A DNA stretch of 64,000 nt from Pegea sp. RAD2-039 (lineage: Eukaryota; Chordata; Thaliacea; Salpida; Salpidae), in contig JAQGEQ010000048.1 of the NCBI GenBank assembly GCA_034620365.1, positions 248,001-312,000 of the forward strand, written 5' to 3'. Below the pieces are notes generated by a model. The model did no database searches. It was not told the origin of the DNA and saw only the letters and a program-made list of their open reading frames with translations. Position numbers and translations under genes: made by a program. Shown piece by piece: positions 58,629-64,000 of the stretch; position 1 is the stretch's first letter; each line of letters begins with the position of its first letter.

Positions 58629-59717
58629 ATGAGTTGCAATGATTTTCATCAATTAAATCAATATGTACCACCAACTTGGACCAAAACTCTCACTTTTATA
58701 CCAACTCATAGAGTCAAATTGTCAATGACTCCTACTCCTATTCATAAATGGAATATTCCTTGTTTACCTGAAGACATGGAGCTCTACATCAAATGAGATG
58801 ATCTTACTGGACACACTTTGAGTGGATGCAAAGTTAGAAAGTTAGAGTTTCAACTTGCAGAAGCTTTAAAATCAGGATGTAAGTCTGTGATTACATGTGG
58901 TCCTATACAGTCCAACCACTGTAGAACAACAGCTGTAGCTGCTAGTGAACTAGGACTAGAATGTCATCTACTCTTAAAATCTGACAACAAAATTGAAATG
59001 CTTGATAAGCATCCTGGTAATGTATTACTAGATGTTTTTAATGGAAGTAAAATATATATTATTCCTCTAAATACTGAACCTGCGAAAGTTTTTGAAAAAC
59101 AAAAGGATTTAGCAATTCATTTACAAGAAACAACAGGACATAAGATTTGGGAGATAGCTGTTGGAGGTTCAGATCTATACGGTCTGTATGGATATATAGA
59201 AGCTTTTAAAGAAATGATTGAACAAAATGTTCTTGAAAACTTTGATGATGTTGTTATCACTTCTTGTTCTGGTGGTTCAGCAGCAGGCTTAGCAATAGCA
59301 AATCATCTTACTGGTAGTAAAGTCAAGTTACATACTATATCTACTGCTAATAATTCAGTTTCGATGACTAAACATATCAAAGAAATGTTTGATTGTGTTG
59401 GATTAGATCACCTGCCAGTCGAAGATATGATTGATATTATTGATGGATATCAATATCCAGGATATAGTAAAACAACTAGTACAGATCAAGAACAAATTAC
59501 TGACTTAATGTCTAAAACTGGAATATTTTGTGATCCAGTTTACACTTGGAAGGGTTTGAAAGGTACAATTGGAGAATTTAAAAGAAACAGAAAAAGATTC
59601 AAAGGAAAACGGATTCTTTTCATTCATACTGCAGCTACTTTTTCTCTTTATGATTTTAAAATGCAGGAAATGTTTTCTGATAAGTTTGAAAAGCAAGTTT
59701 GTTTTCTAACAAATTAA
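58629..59717 (+). CDS. D-cysteine desulfhydrase-like (PLP-dependent) copy 2, internal TGA
   Basis: Same family blocks as copy 1 and full family length: 362 codons including one TGA at codon 56 (58794-58796), the same conserved Arg position as in copy 1. Apart from that codon the frame is open through RILFIHTAATFSLYD, the usual C-terminal block (LFIHTGG.F.LYD), to TAA at 59715-59717. No intron. Compared with copy 1 I count about a dozen base changes, more than half changing the protein (for example Thr-Ala, Ser-Asn, Phe-Val, Arg-Gly), which suggests weak constraint. It could be a pseudogene, or the TGA could be bypassed. The family is best known from plants and bacteria but also occurs in some invertebrates, so origin by transfer cannot be judged here. 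Confidence 0.7.
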
Positions 59718-62332
59718 AACCTTTTATTATAAATATGTATGTCATATATATATTTTGTTTGCTTTTATCAAACTTTAATTATTAGCAATTGTTAAGGGAA
59801 CGAACTTTTATGACTCATCAGTTGTTTTTCAAAGTCATTTTATATAGCTGAATTTGTAGACATCCTGATATTTATCGATAATCTTAAATACAAATTTCGT
59901 TCTTTAGTTTCAGATATTATACATTACTGACTGGAATATTATGTATTGGGAGAAATTTAAGAAATTTTTCTTACAATAATAACATAGTCTGTTATACATC
60001 AATATAAAATATTCGCCTTGTTTAATTTTGTAAGCAAATTTTTGCATTTACTAAAAAAATTAAGAATTCCTCTTTCATCTTTTGCGTTTAACTTTTGCAA
60101 TGTAATTTTTTCTAAACTAATTTTTAATGAGAGTTTTCTACTTTTTTATTACTAGTTAACTCAGTGATTTTCGACTAATTGAAGGAACAGTTATTGTAAT
60201 ATAACTCTACTAAGTATGTGATTTGATTCAAATTAATCTTAAAGAGGACTCTAAGCACGTCCAAGGTAATTCACATACTCAGGTTATAAACGGACTTCTG
60301 TAATTTAAAAGACTTCATCAAAGATCATAAAAGGTTGTATTGAGATATGAATTTTGCCAGTGGAGGACAAAAGGAACTTAGCCGTCTTATGATAAAAATG
60401 CTTTGAAGAAATAACTTATCTTTGAATTATGAGAAATATGTATTGCATATTTACTTTTATTAAGATTTATTGTTCCAAGAGGTCTACCCTGGCTATAAGT
60501 TTAAAACCGGCGATATAGCTGTTTATTCCGACTTTTCTCTTGCAGTATTTTAACTCTATTTACTTAAAGCCTTGTCAAGTTTTTAAGCATTATAAGTAAA
60601 TAAAGAGAATGTTTTTATCGTACAATTTTATATGAAGCCATTTAACGAACATAATTAATACAAATAAGCTAAAAAGTAACCTGCTAATATTTTCACATAA
60701 CCTGGTGGGTGTTAATAAAAACAATGATTTTATAGGGTGCATATAAACTTATTTTTTATCAACTTTGTTTAATTTAGGGAATTTTAGGTTACTTGAAGCA
60801 AACTTTGTTTAAATAAAGTAAATCGCTTCTATCGCTTTACCTTTCAGTCAAATAATTTAATTCTCTGTAAAACCTTAGTTATAGAAATTTGAAATACAGA
60901 TGCAATAGACAAAATTCAAAATTGAATCATCGAAATTAAGTAGATTTTTATTTTAATGAGTTTTAAAACTAGTTATCTATTTGGTTTTCTACGTAGAAAG
61001 CTTTGTACAAAAAGTCCTACGATTATTTAGTTGGTTTTATAAATATCTTTTAATGAGTTTAAATATCGACAATTAGATCTTGAATAAAATTTAAAATCAG
61101 TTTGTAAATAAGTAGAGAGCTAATTAGGAGTTTTTATCAAAAATATTTCTAATTCTTTTATCAAAATCAAAAAGTTTATATCAATTTTTGCCAAGTAAAT
61201 TATTGACTGGAAATTATTGAGCTTATATGATAACAAACAAATTGGTTTCAAAGGACAATGCTGTAATTAGTAATTAATTAGGTTTTCACCTCTTTACATA
61301 ATTAGCAAAAGATACAAGCTTATACTATAAAAGTTCAAATCTTTTACAAATTGTAAATTTTGATCAAAATCTTATTGAAAATTGATTTTTCAACCACTAT
61401 TATATCACCTCATAAAATCTGAATTTTACAAATAATTTTGACCACTTGGTAAGTTTAAAACGATTTTTGAATAACTTTTTAGTACGTTTGTTCGTTGTAA
61501 AGGTTGAAGTTGAGATTATTAAAAAAAGTTTAGTTGAAACAGAAGATGAAAAACTAGAAGATAAAAACGATTCTAATAACACATGAAAGGAAGAATATCA
61601 GAAGTTATTAAGTACAAACAAATACACTATCAAATATTTAAACTTGATAAAAACTTATCACTTAATCTATAAACACTTTAAATTATTAGTGATCATCACT
61701 CAGAACTTTTCAATTTCATTACAAAGCAACTAAAAGCGAAACTGAAACAACTATACATTCCCACACACAGTGCTTGGTGGTGCACACCATGTTATGCTTG
61801 TTGCATAAACAATTGAACCATTAATTACTGATTTATTCAAAATTATTATCACAATGATTGGATAAATCGTAATACTTTTTTCTTAATCTATTCATTGATA
61901 TGAATGTTTAAATAAAACTTTCAATTTTTATAGGATAAAACTGTAGATAAAAGAGATTAAATAGGAAATTATCATCTTAAAAAAAAAGAAGTATCAAATT
62001 ATTTGATGGTTCTATCTACTAAAGATAAAAAGTAAAAAATCATCACGAGATTTGATAGATGATTACAGAATAATTAGGATAATTTAAATACAGAAAAGAT
62101 GTTTTTATGTTCATTTAAAAGAAACAAAAAGATGAAAGTTAGATGATTAGTTGAAAACGAAAAGAAGTTAGCAGAAAGAATTGCAATTAATCTGTTGATT
62201 ACAATTGAATGAAATTGAAATAGAAAAAAGATGAGAATAAAGTAAATAGTTGATAAATTGCGTGGATAGTAGAAAATATTAATCTCCTTAAAGTTGTTTT
62301 ACATCAAAGAAGAAGTTTCGAAGAATTGATCC
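59718..62332. other. AT-rich intergenic region, GIPC 3' flank
   Basis: No supported gene. A short palindromic patch (GTGGTGCACACCA, near 61771-61783) stands out but has no assigned role. 62230-62332 is probably GIPC 3' UTR. Confidence 0.35.
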
Positions 62333-63868
62333 TTATGAGCTCACTCGTGTGTCCTTCATCACTCCCCATACATCAAATATAAAGTCTTGTGGGAAACCAA
62401 ACTCCCCGACTTCAGCATCTAAAGACGCTAGGAACTGATCAGGGTTCACTTTACCTTTTCCACATTCCCAAATCGTTTTGGCTGAAAACAAATTGCCACT
62501 TTTAAAAAAAAGAATTTAAAATATCGAAATTTGATATTTTCCAACCTACTTGAAATATGAGATTAGAAAAAAATATTTTTCGTATAATTTCAAGTCATGC
62601 ATGATCATTTCGTAGTATAAGTTTGAAAATATTTACAGTTGCACAGATATTCAGTCAAAAATTTATAAAACATAACTAATCATTAAACAAACAAAGTAAT
62701 GTAAACTTCAAACTATTGGATAGTTAACTTTGTATTCAAATATTGTTTTATAAGTTTGTAGTTTCAACTTATTTCTATTTCAGTTTGATTTAATCGAAAA
62801 ATCTACATTTACTTCTTCTTCTCGTCAGGAACCTTTTATTTTTACAAATCTAAAAATATCTTTTACAGTAAAACGCTGAGAGCAAAATTAAGTTTTTTGA
62901 CAAATGTTATAGAAAATATTTGAAGTGATAAATATCAGCCTTCAATTGTGAAGTAGTGAACAAATATCTTACAAGAGGAATAAAAGTTGACAAAAAATAT
63001 AAAAACTAAAAACTAATTATACGGTTTAAAAAATTTTAACTTTCTTCTGTTTTGAAAAATAAATTTCTAACTGAAAATAAAAATGAATGAAAATACATTT
63101 CAAAATGTTAAATTAATATAATTATAAATTGAAGTTGATTAATTTCAAAGATGAAATATTTTCACCCAGTTTTAAAAGATTTCCAAATGAAATTACGAAC
63201 ATTACTAATTTCAATAATTCTAATTTTAAAGTTGCATCTTATTACCTAAATCTCCATCTCGTATCCCCATAAAACTCTCCAGCAAATCATCAATTCTAGC
63301 AATTGCTTGTTCCTCTGCTGCTGTTGGCTAAAATATAAAAATAAATTGAGAAAAATCCTCAAGATTTTGAAAGACTTTTTGAAGGATGTAATTAAATTTA
63401 GAGGAAGTCAATTAAACTTTTACAAATTAATGAGAATGAAAAATTTACTAATTCTTCAATAGTCGCTGGTCCATGAGATCTAAGTCTTAATGTGGATCTT
63501 CCACTAGTGATGTTGGCAGTTGAAGGAGTTGCTCCTCCTTTACCAGCACCTCTTTGAGAAATCATTTCTAAAATATCAAAAAAAAACTATTTAAAAAACT
63601 AACCAGAAAAAATATCAGTGGAATTAATAAAATAAGATTTTATTATTTCTTTAAATTTAATTTTAGTTACAGCAAATACACAAATCTGGTAATGACCAAA
63701 AGCTTTTTTCGGTTCCACCAAACTCATTACAAACGTTGAGTTGAGTTCAAGCTCTCGAAGAGTTTTAGCTACTTGAAAATGACGCATGCCAATGGTGCTG
63801 ATATTATTGATAGATTGAACGACATCGCCCACAGATATATTCGTTGTTTTTTCAACAACAGAATCTTT
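62333..63868 (-). CDS. GIPC: GIPC-family PDZ protein, C-terminal exons (partial, 5' end outside window)
   Basis: Four exons, 63697-63868, 63449-63567, 63246-63327 and 62333-62481, join in frame. The first holds the second half of the PDZ domain (SVGDVVQSINN, GMRHFQVAKTLREL, VEPKKAF), followed by EMISQRGAGKGG, STLRLRSHGPATIEE, the linker block ARIDDLLESFMGIRDGDLA and the C-terminal GH2 domain (NPDQFLASLDAEVGEFGFPQ, FIFDVWGV). This is the GIPC order: PDZ binds receptor tails, GH2 binds myosin VI to drive endosomal transport. All visible blocks match GIPC1-3; vertebrate paralogue names cannot be applied. N-terminal GH1 and the PDZ start lie beyond position 64000. Confidence 0.93.
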
Positions 63869-64000
63869 CTGTAGAAATCATCATCAACTGAATATTTAAA
63901 TTGTTTGAAGAAAAACTACCACAAAAAACACGATTACATGAAACTAAACTTCATCTAACTTCAATTACTTCCGACATTTAGTATTGGTTTGCTTTTGTTG

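Noticed and set aside
61740-61820. Palindromic GTGGTGCACACCA patch
   Set aside because: Short, single occurrence, no transposon ends or hairpin RNA features around it.
1-64000. CRISPR arrays, rRNA or tRNA genes
   Set aside because: None seen on reading; the window is animal nuclear DNA and shows no regularly spaced short repeats apart from the NUP153 coding array.

Overview
This is an AT-rich window from the nuclear genome of an invertebrate metazoan. Evidence: spliced GT-AG genes, metazoan families (NUP153, INTS9, GIPC, ARMH3, calumenin, EGF modules) and CR1/L2-like LINE remnants. Many introns are only about 42-60 nt. I cannot name the species. Exon edges were read by hand; coding lengths of most multi-exon genes come out as whole codon numbers, but single edges may be off by a base.

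Layout: 1-841 (+) holds the last four EGF exons of a secreted or membrane protein. 1681-3039 (+) encodes an unrecognised basic protein, and 4532-5461 (+) an intronless calumenin. After a LINE remnant, five minus-strand genes follow head to tail: FLAD1 (28440-25449), ZNHIT1 (25219-24538), an intronless coiled-coil protein (24550-23240, overlapping ZNHIT1 by 13 nt), ARMH3 (21497-17747) and NUP153 (15117-8166). On the plus strand come a GT47 exostosin-like glycosyltransferase (30015-32211) and INTS9 (35310-39411), with an antisense LINE in an INTS9 intron. 45510-47499 (-) encodes an orphan basic protein. 53732-54793 and 58629-59717 (+) are two almost identical intronless D-cysteine desulfhydrase-like copies. 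An old LTR-element remnant lies between them. GIPC (-) enters from the right end.

The genes are mostly unrelated housekeeping functions (nuclear pore, Integrator, FAD synthesis, SWR1/SRCAP subunit, Golgi PI4KB partner), so no single pathway is implied. The most notable points are: the 13-nt coding overlap of ZNHIT1 and the coiled-coil gene, with a splice acceptor that could serve both; the in-frame TGA shared by both desulfhydrase copies at a conserved Arg position; a dense cluster of TGACGTCA palindromes, mostly in INTS9 introns; two frame lesions in early INTS9 exons, one of them a 23-bp tandem duplication; an FG-less minisatellite in NUP153; and a FLAD1 start codon placed exactly at an exon edge, with a second start that would give a cytosolic form.
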